From contig JBFGLJ010000019.1 of assembly GCA_041576235.1 (NCBI GenBank), forward strand, positions 1-23,214: a stretch of DNA of 23,214 bases, read 5' to 3'. Shown one piece after another: positions 1-6,530 of this stretch (within the stretch, counting starts at the first letter, position 1; the number at the start of each line of letters is the position of its first letter). The stretch comes from JABDII01 sp041576235 (GTDB lineage Bacteria > Gemmatimonadota > Gemmatimonadetes > Gemmatimonadales > GWC2-71-9). The notes under the pieces are model-generated. The model saw only the letters and a program-made list of their open reading frames with translations, was not told where the DNA came from and did not search any database. Both the position numbers and the translations under genes were made by a program.

Positions 1-1
1 C

Positions 2-316
2 GCCCTCGGCAGCGTGGGCGCGGCGTTCGCCTCCATGATCTGCTGCTCCGGCCCGCTCTTTCTGGCCGCCGCCGGCCTCTCCGGCGCCGGCCTCGCGGCG
101 GGGTTCCGGCCCTACCGCCCAGTCTTCCTCGTCGCCACGGCTGTGTTCCTGTACACCGGGTATAGTCTTCTAGAACGCGAAGAACGTGTCTGCGAAGCCG
201 ACGCGCCCTGCGCTGCTCCCGAGACCCGCGCCCAGATGCGCCGGCTGCTGTGGGTTGCGACGGTGGTCTCGCTGGTCTTCGCGAGCTCGCCGCTGTGGGT
301 CTCCTGGGTTGTCTAA
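2..316 (+). CDS. merT: MerT-like mercuric ion transporter, 5'-truncated
   Basis: The frame is open from base 2, so the gene starts outside the window; 104 residues are visible against about 116 usual for MerT. MerT is an inner-membrane protein that takes Hg(II) from periplasmic MerP and passes it inward to mercuric reductase. The first visible helix carries the vicinal cysteine pair in ASMICCSGPLFL, where MerT has its paired metal-binding cysteines. It is followed by the family-typical FRPYRPVF, a second hydrophobic segment, a cytoplasmic loop with a second Cys pair (VCEADAPC) and a third hydrophobic segment at the C-terminus. The in-frame GTG at 14 is probably not the start, because homologous sequence continues upstream of it. 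No merP, merA or merR is visible, so a mercury role rests on the family alone; a related metal-transport function is possible. Confidence 0.75.
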   Translation, partial: ALGSVGAAFASMICCSGPLFLAAAGLSGAGLAAGFRPYRPVFLVATAVFLYTGYSLLEREERVCEADAPCAAPETRAQMRRLLWVATVVSLVFASSPLWVSWVV

Positions 317-386
317 CCGCCGCAGGGGCGTATTGGTCGCGGTTGGAGGCGCTCGTTCGGCCCCTCGGCGACGAGCGGCGTCCCTC

Positions 387-497
387 GGCGACAACACGAC
401 CGAGGCCCTGGGCGCCGAGATCAACATCCAGACCACGGGCGAACCGGTTGGCGAGGGTTTCATCCCCGTGGGGCTCGGGCTGACCTCCGCCTTCTGA
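387..497 (+). pseudogene. Possible C-terminal remnant of an outer-membrane-type protein
   Basis: Between merT and the amidohydrolase, one + frame ends in a coding-looking stretch (GDNTTEALGAEINIQ, then GFIPVGLGLTSAF) before a TGA at 495-497. Third codon positions are GC-rich, as in neighbouring genes. The alternating hydrophobic tail ending in Phe resembles the last strand of outer-membrane beta-barrels. Upstream in the same frame the translation is an arginine-rich shadow of merT with no plausible start, so this is not a complete gene. It may be the tail of a gene otherwise lost, or a frameshifted gene, or chance. Confidence 0.25.
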
Positions 498-503
498 GGT
501 CGC

Positions 504-2144
504 ATGCTTTCGCGGCGAACATTCATACACCAATCGGGTGCTGCTGCGGCCCTCGCCTTCTGGCCAAGGCGGCCGGGGAAGGGGCGTCCCGACCGACTCG
601 TGCTTCGCGGCGGGACCGTCTTCGACGGCAACGCAGGCCCTCCACGCCTCGCGGACGTCGCCATGGCGGGCGATCGGATCGTCGACATTGGGAGAGACCT
701 CTCGACGGCCCAGGCAGGCGTGCTGGACGTTCGTGGTCTCGCGGTGGCGCCCGGGTTCATCGATATCCACTCGCACTCGGATCTCGAACTCCTCGAAGAT
801 CCCCGGGCCGAGAGTAAGATCCGCCAGGGAGTCACCACGGAGATCATCGGACAGGACGGTAGTTCGTTGGGGCCGTGGCGGGATGGAGCGCCGCGTGGGG
901 ATGGCCGGCCCCGAGATGTGGCGAGCTTCTTCGAGCAACTCACGAGCGGGAAGAGCGCGGTCAACCTGTCGAGCATGATCGGGGCGGGAACGGTGCGGGG
1001 AGTCGTGGTTGGCGACGAAGACCGGCCGCCGAGCCTGGACGAGCTGGCTCGGATGACCAGCCTGGTCGCCGACGCACTGGCTCATGGTGCGTGCGGGCTG
1101 TCGAGCGGCCTCGAATACGTGCCCGGTGGCTTTGCGGCGACCGAGGAGCTCATCAGCCTGGCCACCCCGCTCAGGGGGACCGGCCTCCCCTACGCCAGCC
1201 ATATCCGGAATGAGGATGACCGGCTCTTCGGCGCCATTGAGGAGGCTCTCGCCATCGGGCTCGGTGCCCAGGTCCCGGTGCACATTTCCCATCTGAAGGC
1301 GCAGGGCAAACGCAACTGGTGGAAGGCCGCGCACGCTCTCGCGATGATCGACACCGCACGGGCGAGCGGACGGGATGTCACCTTCGACCGATATCCCTAC
1401 GTGGCGTATAGCACCGGTCTGGGATCGCTCTTTCCGCTCTGGTCTCGCGATGGCGGAACCGACGCCTTCCTGGCCCGGCTCGCCGACCCGACCGTGCTCG
1501 CGCGCCTCGAGCCGGCCGTCCGCGACAAGGTGGGCCAGCTGGGATCGTGGGACGCCGTGCAGGTCACCGCCACCACCGATACCGCGTTGGCCTGGGCACG
1601 CGGCGAGCGGCTCGGCGAGCTGGCACAGGAGCGTGGCACGGATCCGTTTCGACTTCTCGTGGACCTGCTGGTTCAGGATCGGAATCGCTCGGGGATGGTC
1701 GGCTTTGGCATGAGTGAGGAGAACACGGAGCGGATGCTGGCGCACCCCGCGTGTATGATCTGTTCCGACGGATCGGCCCTGGCCACGTCGGGGCCGCTGG
1801 CACGAGGCACTCCCCACCCTCGTTCATTCGGCACGTTCGCCCGGGTGCTGGGGCACTATGTCCGCGAGCGGGGCATCATGACGCTGGAGACCGCCGTTCA
1901 TAAGATGTCCGGCATGCCTGCCCGCCGGCTGCAATTGGCGGGCCGGGGGGTGCTCGCCGTCGGCGCCTACGCCGACGTCGTGGTCTTCGACCCCGACACC
2001 GTTCTGGACCGTGCCACCTTCGTGGACCCGTACCGCTATCCGTCCGGCATCCGCCACGTTTTCGTGAACGGCGTCTCGGTCATCAAGGATGCCGAACACA
2101 CCGGAGCGCTTCCCGGCCGCGTCCTCACCCCCGCTGCGCCGTGA
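504..2144 (+). CDS. D-aminoacylase / N-acyl-D-amino-acid deacylase family amidohydrolase, Tat-exported
   Basis: 546 residues. The N-terminus LSRRTFIHQSGAAAALAFW is a twin-arginine signal (S-R-R-x-F), so the protein is probably exported folded. The body is a metal-dependent amidohydrolase TIM barrel: HSHSD at 89-93 supplies the first HxH metal pair, H233 (SHIRNE) and H263 (HISHLK) the next two histidines, and D422 (CSDGS) the catalytic Asp. The C-terminal beta-sandwich return (YADVVVFDPDTVLDRATF) is typical of N-acyl-D-amino-acid deacylases and D-glutamate/D-aspartate deacylase relatives, which release D-amino acids from N-acylated forms. Spacing to the family template fits well, except that the metal-bridging Cys is D118 (GQDG instead of GNCG). 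GAGGT at 496-500 lies only three bases from the ATG. The stop overlaps the next start by four bases (GTGA). The exact substrate cannot be told from sequence. Confidence 0.85.
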   Translation: MLSRRTFIHQSGAAAALAFWPRRPGKGRPDRLVLRGGTVFDGNAGPPRLADVAMAGDRIVDIGRDLSTAQAGVLDVRGLAVAPGFIDIHSHSDLELLEDPRAESKIRQGVTTEIIGQDGSSLGPWRDGAPRGDGRPRDVASFFEQLTSGKSAVNLSSMIGAGTVRGVVVGDEDRPPSLDELARMTSLVADALAHGACGLSSGLEYVPGGFAATEELISLATPLRGTGLPYASHIRNEDDRLFGAIEEALAIGLGAQVPVHISHLKAQGKRNWWKAAHALAMIDTARASGRDVTFDRYPYVAYSTGLGSLFPLWSRDGGTDAFLARLADPTVLARLEPAVRDKVGQLGSWDAVQVTATTDTALAWARGERLGELAQERGTDPFRLLVDLLVQDRNRSGMVGFGMSEENTERMLAHPACMICSDGSALATSGPLARGTPHPRSFGTFARVLGHYVRERGIMTLETAVHKMSGMPARRLQLAGRGVLAVGAYADVVVFDPDTVLDRATFVDPYRYPSGIRHVFVNGVSVIKDAEHTGALPGRVLTPAAP

Positions 2145-2629
2145 GGCCGCCGCCGCGAGTCCTGCCTCGGGACCTCGCGCAATTGTTGATCGACGTCAAC
2201 CGCCTCCGGGCCCAGGGCCGCGCCGAGTCGAGCCGTCGCCTGGCTGACCTCGAACGCGAAGCGGACCGTCGCTACCGCGCCGGGTCGCGGCTCATCGCGT
2301 ACGGCACGCTCGCACCCGGCGCGCCCAATCATCACATCATCGCCGGGCTTGTCGGAACCTGGGAAAACGGGTGCGTGGAGGGCGATTTCTTTCCCACCGG
2401 TTGGGGAGCGGTTCAGGGATACCCAGCCATGCGGTGGCGGCCGGGGGCGCCATGTCATCCCGTCCACGTCCTCCACGCTGCGCCCCTCACGGCCGCGTGG
2501 GATCGATTGGACCGCTTCGAAGGGGACGGGTACCGGCGCGTCCTGGCCCCCGTGTGGCGCAAAGGCCGGCTCCTGTGCGTCGGCAACCTCTATGCGATCC
2601 GGGACCATCCCGGAAACGGCGATGCCTGA
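2141..2629 (+). CDS. Gamma-glutamylcyclotransferase-like (AIG2/GGCT fold) protein
   Basis: 162 residues. About 48 helical, charged N-terminal residues precede a GGCT-fold domain. YGTLAPG at 54-60 matches the substrate-binding YGSLxxG loop, and the conserved acid is probably E127 in DRLDRFEGDGYRR, where the family has its catalytic Glu. GGCT enzymes cyclise a gamma-glutamyl group to 5-oxoproline; bacterial members also act on other gamma-glutamyl amines or have unknown substrates. The GTG start overlaps the stop of the amidohydrolase gene (GTGA), so the two are translationally coupled and probably act in one route, for example trimming acylated or gamma-linked amino acids. The helical N-terminal extension is not part of the minimal fold. 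The gene ends 12 bases from the convergent Vgb-like gene. Confidence 0.75.
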   Translation: MRPPPRVLPRDLAQLLIDVNRLRAQGRAESSRRLADLEREADRRYRAGSRLIAYGTLAPGAPNHHIIAGLVGTWENGCVEGDFFPTGWGAVQGYPAMRWRPGAPCHPVHVLHAAPLTAAWDRLDRFEGDGYRRVLAPVWRKGRLLCVGNLYAIRDHPGNGDA

Positions 2630-2636
2630 GGGCCTG

Positions 2637-2654
2637 CACCGTCAGGGCACGGTG
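2637..2654. terminator. Small inverted repeat at a convergent gene junction
   Basis: CACCGT at 2637-2642 and ACGGTG at 2649-2654 form a 6-bp stem with a 6-base loop, exactly where the + strand gene ending at 2629 meets the - strand gene ending at 2642. It overlaps the stop codon of the latter. There is no T-run on either side, so a bidirectional terminator role is only suggested by position. Confidence 0.25.
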
Positions 2655-3652
2655 GCTCGGCCGAGCGTGTTGGCGTCGGTGCCGAACCAGATCGCTCGCG
2701 AGGAGCGATCGAACACCATGTGGCGCACCGAACCACCGCCGCTGGGAATGGATGTGACGGAAAAGAACGCCTCGCGGGCGGGGTCGAAACCGACAAGGCG
2801 GTTGGGTCGGGGCCCGGTTTCGACAAACCACAGCCGGTCACGATCATCGACCGTCATGGCGTACGGCAACGAAGCGGCTCCCGAGGGGGCTGCCCATTCG
2901 GCGATCTGGCCGGTCTGGGGATCGAGCCGGGCCAGGAAGCCACGCGCATAGTCGACGTACCAGACCTTGTCGTCGGACGTGATAGCCAACCGGCGCGGCC
3001 GGGCCCGCGGATCCGGCAGAGGAAACTCGGTGAGGGTCATGGTGGCGGGGTCGACGGTGGCTATCTTGTTGGTGCCGAACGTCGCAATCCAAGGCCGATT
3101 CTGAGAATCGATGACGATCCCGTACGGGCGGGCGCCGGCGGTTGGGACCGCCACGAGGCGGACGGCCTCCGTCGCCGGATCGAGTCGCCCGATGAAGTTG
3201 CCATGCTGCACCGTGAACCACAGGTTGCCGGCGGCGTCGAAGATCAGCGTATGCGGATCGCCGGCGGCCGGTTCAGGCATCGGGAAGGTGGCGATGTGCC
3301 CGGTCTCGGGGTCCAACCGGCCGATGTTGGCGTGCCGGTTGCCGGCGTACCAGACGGCCCCGTTGGGTCCCACGACGAGATTGTGCGGGCCCGCCCCCTC
3401 CGCGAGCGGAAACTGTCGAAACTCCTGGGTGAACTGATCGAAGGCCGCGATGTAGTCGGTTCGCTGGCCCACAAACCACACCCGCTGTTCGGCGTCGACG
3501 AAGGGATCGCGTGGCCGGCTGTCGGGCCAGGGGACCCGCCATTCCGATATCTCCACCGTGTCGGGAAGGACGACGAACGCGGGCGGTCCCCAGGGCCGGG
3601 CTGGGGTGGCCGTGAGGAGGAGGATCAGGAAAAGCGGGAACTGGGTCAGCAT
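2642..3652 (-). CDS. Secreted Vgb-like seven-bladed beta-propeller (virginiamycin B lyase family)
   Basis: 336 residues from the chosen ATG (rc of 3650-3652), preceded by GAGGGGGTGAC, a good ribosome site. The frame is open 20 codons further upstream, but only this start puts the signal peptide MLTQFPLFLILLLTATPARP at the N-terminus. Seven repeats of the propeller signature P-H/Y-x-hydrophobic-x5-W-F/Y are visible: DPFVDAEQRVWFV, PHNLVVGPNGAVWYA, PHTLIFDAAGNLWFT, PYGIVIDSQNRPWIA, PRRLAITSDDKVWYV, PYAMTVDDRDRLWFV and VRHMVFDRSSRAIWF. Virginiamycin B lyase opens streptogramin B rings, but most proteins with this signature, especially secreted ones, are of unknown function, and I do not infer antibiotic resistance here. 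It is the only minus-strand gene in the window. Confidence 0.8.
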   Translation of the reverse strand: MLTQFPLFLILLLTATPARPWGPPAFVVLPDTVEISEWRVPWPDSRPRDPFVDAEQRVWFVGQRTDYIAAFDQFTQEFRQFPLAEGAGPHNLVVGPNGAVWYAGNRHANIGRLDPETGHIATFPMPEPAAGDPHTLIFDAAGNLWFTVQHGNFIGRLDPATEAVRLVAVPTAGARPYGIVIDSQNRPWIATFGTNKIATVDPATMTLTEFPLPDPRARPRRLAITSDDKVWYVDYARGFLARLDPQTGQIAEWAAPSGAASLPYAMTVDDRDRLWFVETGPRPNRLVGFDPAREAFFSVTSIPSGGGSVRHMVFDRSSRAIWFGTDANTLGRATVP

Positions 3653-3840
3653 GTCACCCCCTCGCGTGTGGACCGGGAGGGAATGGTAGGCGTCCGAGAA
3701 CGGGAATGGCAAGGACCCGCCGCGAGAAACGCGACTCGCTTCCCGAGTCGAAGTCGGGCTCTCCCGCGAACGACCTGGCTCGTGGTAGTATAGGGAGGAC
3801 GCGGCTGGCAGATCATCACCGCACAGCGAAAGAGGATCTC
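3653..3840. promoter_or_regulatory. Divergent intergenic region with a hairpin and a -10-like box
   Basis: This 188-base gap separates the minus-strand propeller gene from the plus-strand lipoprotein gene, so promoters in both directions are expected here. A perfect inverted repeat CGACTCG (3732-3738) / CGAGTCG (3744-3750) with a 5-base loop sits in the middle and could be an operator or part of a leader. TAGTAT at 3786-3791, an AT-rich spot in GC-rich DNA, could be a -10 for the plus-strand gene with a leader of about 45 bases. No convincing -35 is visible. Assignment is tentative. Confidence 0.3.
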
Positions 3841-4488
3841 GTGGACATCACGCCACACAGACTGATCGGGCTGGTCATCACGGCGGTCGCGCTCCAGGCG
3901 TGCGCCGCCCGGCAGGGTGGAGACGGGGCGCAGGCGGGAGCCGAGGAGTGTGTCCCGGTCGCCGACGCGACGGCCCTCGGCGCGGGGGCGGCCGCGCGCC
4001 TGGAGGGTGTGTTTCGACTCCACATGATGGGCACATCAGAAGGCTACGCCGACCGAAGCGTGAGCGGGACTCTGGAGCTCCACGCCCACGATAGCAGCAT
4101 GTATGCCATGAGCCTCCCAGGGGGGATTCCGGTGCCCGATGCCTTCACGCCGCTCTATGGCACCCTTGACGCCGCCGTCGAGGAGGTGGGGGGGATTCGA
4201 GTCGGCGAGGCAATGTCGCTCGACCCGACCAAGCCCGGCGTGCTGGTCATCGAGCAGTCGGCGACCTCCGCGGCGGGAAAGGCCACGACGGTAACGCTCC
4301 GGGTCGGATCGGAGGCCAACCGCCGGGACAGGGTACGCTTCGACGGCGGCTTTCTCGCGCTCCATGTGCATGAGATCACCTTGGAGGGATTCGCCGGATC
4401 GTGGGTGAGCGGGCTTCGTGGTGCGGATCGCGTCGGGTATTTCTGCGCGTTTCGGGTGGGCGAGGCAGCGCCGAGCCCCGAGCCGTGA
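3841..4488 (+). CDS. Putative lipoprotein of unknown function
   Basis: 215 residues from a GTG preceded by AGAGGA. The frame is open upstream, but only this start gives a short lipoprotein signal peptide: basic VDITPHR, hydrophobic LIGLVITAVA and lipobox L-Q-A-C with the acylated Cys at residue 21. The mature part has no family I recognise. It is rich in beta-strand patterns (GVFRLHMMGTSEGYADRSV, GFLALHVHEITLEGF) and carries two further cysteines, one near the N-terminus (AEECVP) and one near the C-terminus (GYFCAF), which could form a disulphide. It looks like a small periplasmic beta-sandwich or lipocalin-like protein, but that is inference. The next gene starts 16 bases after the stop, so it may head a transcript with the pterin dehydratase. 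Confidence 0.65.
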   Translation: MDITPHRLIGLVITAVALQACAARQGGDGAQAGAEECVPVADATALGAGAAARLEGVFRLHMMGTSEGYADRSVSGTLELHAHDSSMYAMSLPGGIPVPDAFTPLYGTLDAAVEEVGGIRVGEAMSLDPTKPGVLVIEQSATSAAGKATTVTLRVGSEANRRDRVRFDGGFLALHVHEITLEGFAGSWVSGLRGADRVGYFCAFRVGEAAPSPEP

Positions 4489-4504
4489 CACCCCCGGAGG
4501 GAGG

Positions 4505-4801
4505 ATGACACCCAGGCAGAAACTCGCTGCTCCACAGATCCAGCGGAGACTTCGGGACCTGCTCGGCTGGGAGCTTCGAGACGGGAAGCTCCATCGAGAG
4601 CTTCGTTTTTCCACCTTCGTGGAAGCCTTCGGGTTCATGGCCCAGGTGGCGCTCCTGGCCGAACGGCGGAACCATCATCCTTCGTGGTCCAACGTGTACA
4701 ACACCGTCACGATCGACCTCGACACCCACGATGTGGGGGGGATCTCCGACGCCGATTTCGAGCTTGCGGAGGCCATAAACCAGCTGCTGGGTCCAGGCTG
4801 A
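4505..4801 (+). CDS. phhB: Pterin-4a-carbinolamine dehydratase
   Basis: 98 residues, the normal length of the family. The hallmark is intact: AERRNHHPSWSNVYNTV, with the active-site His pair and the following W and Y, then the typical L-T/D-THDVGGISDADFELA. The enzyme dehydrates 4a-hydroxytetrahydropterin so that the pterin cofactor of aromatic amino-acid hydroxylases can be recycled; many bacterial homologues lack a partner hydroxylase and may have moonlighting roles. The ATG at 4505 follows GGAGGGAGG directly (4496-4504), giving a strong ribosome site. No phenylalanine hydroxylase gene is visible in the window. The stop is 11 bases before the dimethylargininase-like gene, so they are probably co-transcribed. 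Confidence 0.93.
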   Translation: MTPRQKLAAPQIQRRLRDLLGWELRDGKLHRELRFSTFVEAFGFMAQVALLAERRNHHPSWSNVYNTVTIDLDTHDVGGISDADFELAEAINQLLGPG

Positions 4802-4812
4802 CGAAGGCGCCC

Positions 4813-5676
4813 ATGCAGTCGGAATATCGGCCGCTCGTGCGAGTCCTCCTCAAACACGCCCGCGAGGCCTTCGCCAGCCAGCTCGACATCGATGGTCAAT
4901 GGCGTGGCCTTTCATACCGTGATCGGCCCATCCTGGCGACAGCCGTGGAAGAATATGATCGGTTCGTCCGGTTGCTTCATGCCGCCGGGGTCGACTGCGT
5001 GTTTCTCCCGGCGGACCGGCGGACCGGCCTCGATTCGATCTACGTGCGCGACGCGGCCGTTGCATGGAATGGTGGCCTGATTCTCGGCCGCATGGGCAAA
5101 CCGCAGCGCGCGACCGAGCCGGCCGCCCTCGCCGAGGCGTGTCGAGCCCTGGGGATCCCCGTCCACGGCTCCATTGCGGGCGAGGGTCGCCTCGAAGGGG
5201 GCGACGTGGTGTGGCTCGGGGACAGGACCATCGCCGTGGGTCAAGGCGCTCGGACCAATGCCCGAGGCATTCGGCAGCTCCAGGCCATGCTCGGAAACGG
5301 CATCGACGAATGCATGGTTGTCGCCCTTCCCGACTGGCACGGCCCTGGCGATGTCCTTCACCTGATGTCCTTGGTGAGCCCGATCGACCGCGATCTCGCG
5401 CTGGTCTATCCCCCCCTGCTGCCGGCCCCGTTCATGGAACAACTGACGGCGCGCGGCATTCGGCTGATTGCCGTCTTCGAGGCCGAGTTTGAGTCCATGG
5501 GCGGCAACGTGCTGGCCATCGCGCCAAGGGTGTGCATCATGCTGCGGGGGAACCCCCGCGTTCGAACGATGCTCGAATCGGCCGGCGCCCAAGTCGCGGA
5601 ATATGACGGGGCCGAAATCTGTCGGAAGGGCTCGGGGGGGCCAACCTGCTTGACCCAACCCCTCCGTCGGGTGTAA
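4813..5676 (+). CDS. Dimethylarginine dimethylaminohydrolase-like amidinohydrolase
   Basis: 287 residues from ATG 4813; the open frame further upstream overlaps the dehydratase gene and is not coding. The protein has the pentein fold of the DDAH/arginine deiminase superfamily: DSIYVRD at 74-80 (substrate-binding Asp/Arg), LEGGDVVWLG with E128 and D131, the catalytic His H183 in GDVLHLMS, a GGNVLAI strand and the nucleophile C279 in GGPTCLTQPL. Such enzymes hydrolyse methylated arginines to citrulline and methylamines, or act on arginine or related guanidines. The single-domain length fits DDAH rather than arginine deiminase (about 400 residues). The exact substrate is not determined. It lies between a pterin dehydratase and a Yip1-like membrane protein, with no obvious arginine-pathway neighbours. 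Confidence 0.8.
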   Translation: MQSEYRPLVRVLLKHAREAFASQLDIDGQWRGLSYRDRPILATAVEEYDRFVRLLHAAGVDCVFLPADRRTGLDSIYVRDAAVAWNGGLILGRMGKPQRATEPAALAEACRALGIPVHGSIAGEGRLEGGDVVWLGDRTIAVGQGARTNARGIRQLQAMLGNGIDECMVVALPDWHGPGDVLHLMSLVSPIDRDLALVYPPLLPAPFMEQLTARGIRLIAVFEAEFESMGGNVLAIAPRVCIMLRGNPRVRTMLESAGAQVAEYDGAEICRKGSGGPTCLTQPLRRV

Positions 5677-5739
5677 GACATTGTGGGACACCGCGCGACC
5701 GCGGCGCCTCACACCCTGACGAACCAGAAGGAAGGCGAC

Positions 5740-6255
5740 ATGGCACAGAACTCACTGGTCGAACGCATGAAGGGTGCAGCGTTCCTGAATGTGGCGACCT
5801 ACGAAGAGGTCGAGGCCGACACCACGGCGACGAGCCAGGCCGGGCTCGTGGTCCTCATCGCCGCAGTGGCCCAGGCTGTTGGCGGCATCGGGCAGGGAGG
5901 GGTGGGTATCATCGGAGGAGCTCTGGCCGCGCTGATCGGCTGGCTGCTCTGGTCCGGCATCACCTACCTGATTGGGGACAAGCTCCTGGGGGGCACCGCG
6001 ACCTGGGGCGAGCTCCTGCGGACGATCGGGTTTGCCCAATCGCCACAGATCTTGATGATCTTGGCCTTTCTGCCGGTGTTGGGCGGCATTCTCCGCTTCG
6101 GGGTGATGGTCTGGGTGCTCATCGCCGTGGTGATTGCGATCAGGCAGGCCTTGGACTTCAGCACCGGCAAGGCCGTGGCGACGGCCCTCCTCGGCTGGCT
6201 CACCATGGTGATCCCAGTGGCGCTGCTCGGCGGAGTCCGGAGCCTAGGCATGTAG
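5740..6255 (+). CDS. Yip1-domain integral membrane protein
   Basis: 171 residues from ATG 5740, chosen over upstream codons because GGAAGG lies just before it. The N-terminal part up to about residue 30 is soluble (VERMKGAAFLNVATYEEVEAD) and is followed by about five hydrophobic segments. The pattern LIGWLLWSGITYLIGDKLLGG, with the later WGELLRTIGFAQSPQILMI, is characteristic of bacterial Yip1-domain proteins, whose function is not established beyond being membrane proteins. A strong hairpin follows the stop after eight bases, so this is probably the last gene of its transcript. Confidence 0.75.
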   Translation: MAQNSLVERMKGAAFLNVATYEEVEADTTATSQAGLVVLIAAVAQAVGGIGQGGVGIIGGALAALIGWLLWSGITYLIGDKLLGGTATWGELLRTIGFAQSPQILMILAFLPVLGGILRFGVMVWVLIAVVIAIRQALDFSTGKAVATALLGWLTMVIPVALLGGVRSLGM

Positions 6256-6263
6256 GGGTCCGA

Positions 6264-6299
6264 GACGCCCGGTCCGGGCCAGGGCACGGGCCGGGCGTC
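6264..6299 (+). terminator. Strong GC-rich hairpin after the Yip1-like gene
   Basis: GACGCCCGG at 6264-6272 pairs perfectly with CCGGGCGTC at 6291-6299. The stem extends inward by four more pairs (TCCG with CGGG, one G-T), giving about 13 bp and a 10-base loop. It begins eight bases after the stop at 6255. No T-run follows, so it may act as an RNA 3' end stabiliser or a non-canonical terminator. Confidence 0.5.
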
Positions 6300-6410
6300 C
6301 AGGATTCAGATTCGATCGTCTACCATTCGGAAGTCCACCGGCCACCGGCGGACCCTCAATACCGTAACTCCTGCCTTTCAAACACCTTAGATCTTCGGCT
6401 CGGCGTGGCA

Positions 6411-6432
6411 CCCGACCTGCTCTGCAGGTGGG
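6411..6432 (+). promoter_or_regulatory. Hairpin in the leader of the repeat protein gene
   Basis: ACCTGC at 6415-6420 and GCAGGT at 6424-6429 form a perfect 6-bp stem with a TCT loop, and CCC/GGG extend it past one bulged G. It lies about 100 bases upstream of the start at 6531 in the 275-base gap 6256-6530. Apart from this and the terminator hairpin I see nothing else firm in that gap; no clear promoter boxes stand out. Confidence 0.25.
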
Positions 6433-6530
6433 TACCCGAGGGCCGGCCCAATCCGGCGACGGCCCTCACGAAGCGGTCCTGGTCACCCAGGATCACCGTT
6501 GTTGAATGTCGAGCCGTAATGAGGAGACCA

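Noticed and set aside
14..316. GTG at 14 as the merT start
   Set aside because: The frame is open to the window edge and MerT homology (A-L-G-S before it) continues upstream, so the gene is truncated by the window.
2642..3712. Upstream start of the propeller gene at 3712
   Set aside because: It would place 20 hydrophilic residues before the signal peptide; the ATG at 3650-3652 has a good ribosome site and begins the signal peptide.
2720..3793. 357-residue plus-strand open frame opposite the propeller gene
   Set aside because: The minus strand encodes seven clean propeller repeats and a signal peptide; the plus translation is a shadow.
5021..5036. Short tandem repeat GCGGACCG in the dimethylargininase-like gene
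   Set aside because: Two copies inside coding sequence encoding ordinary Asp-Arg-Arg residues; no sign of a functional repeat.
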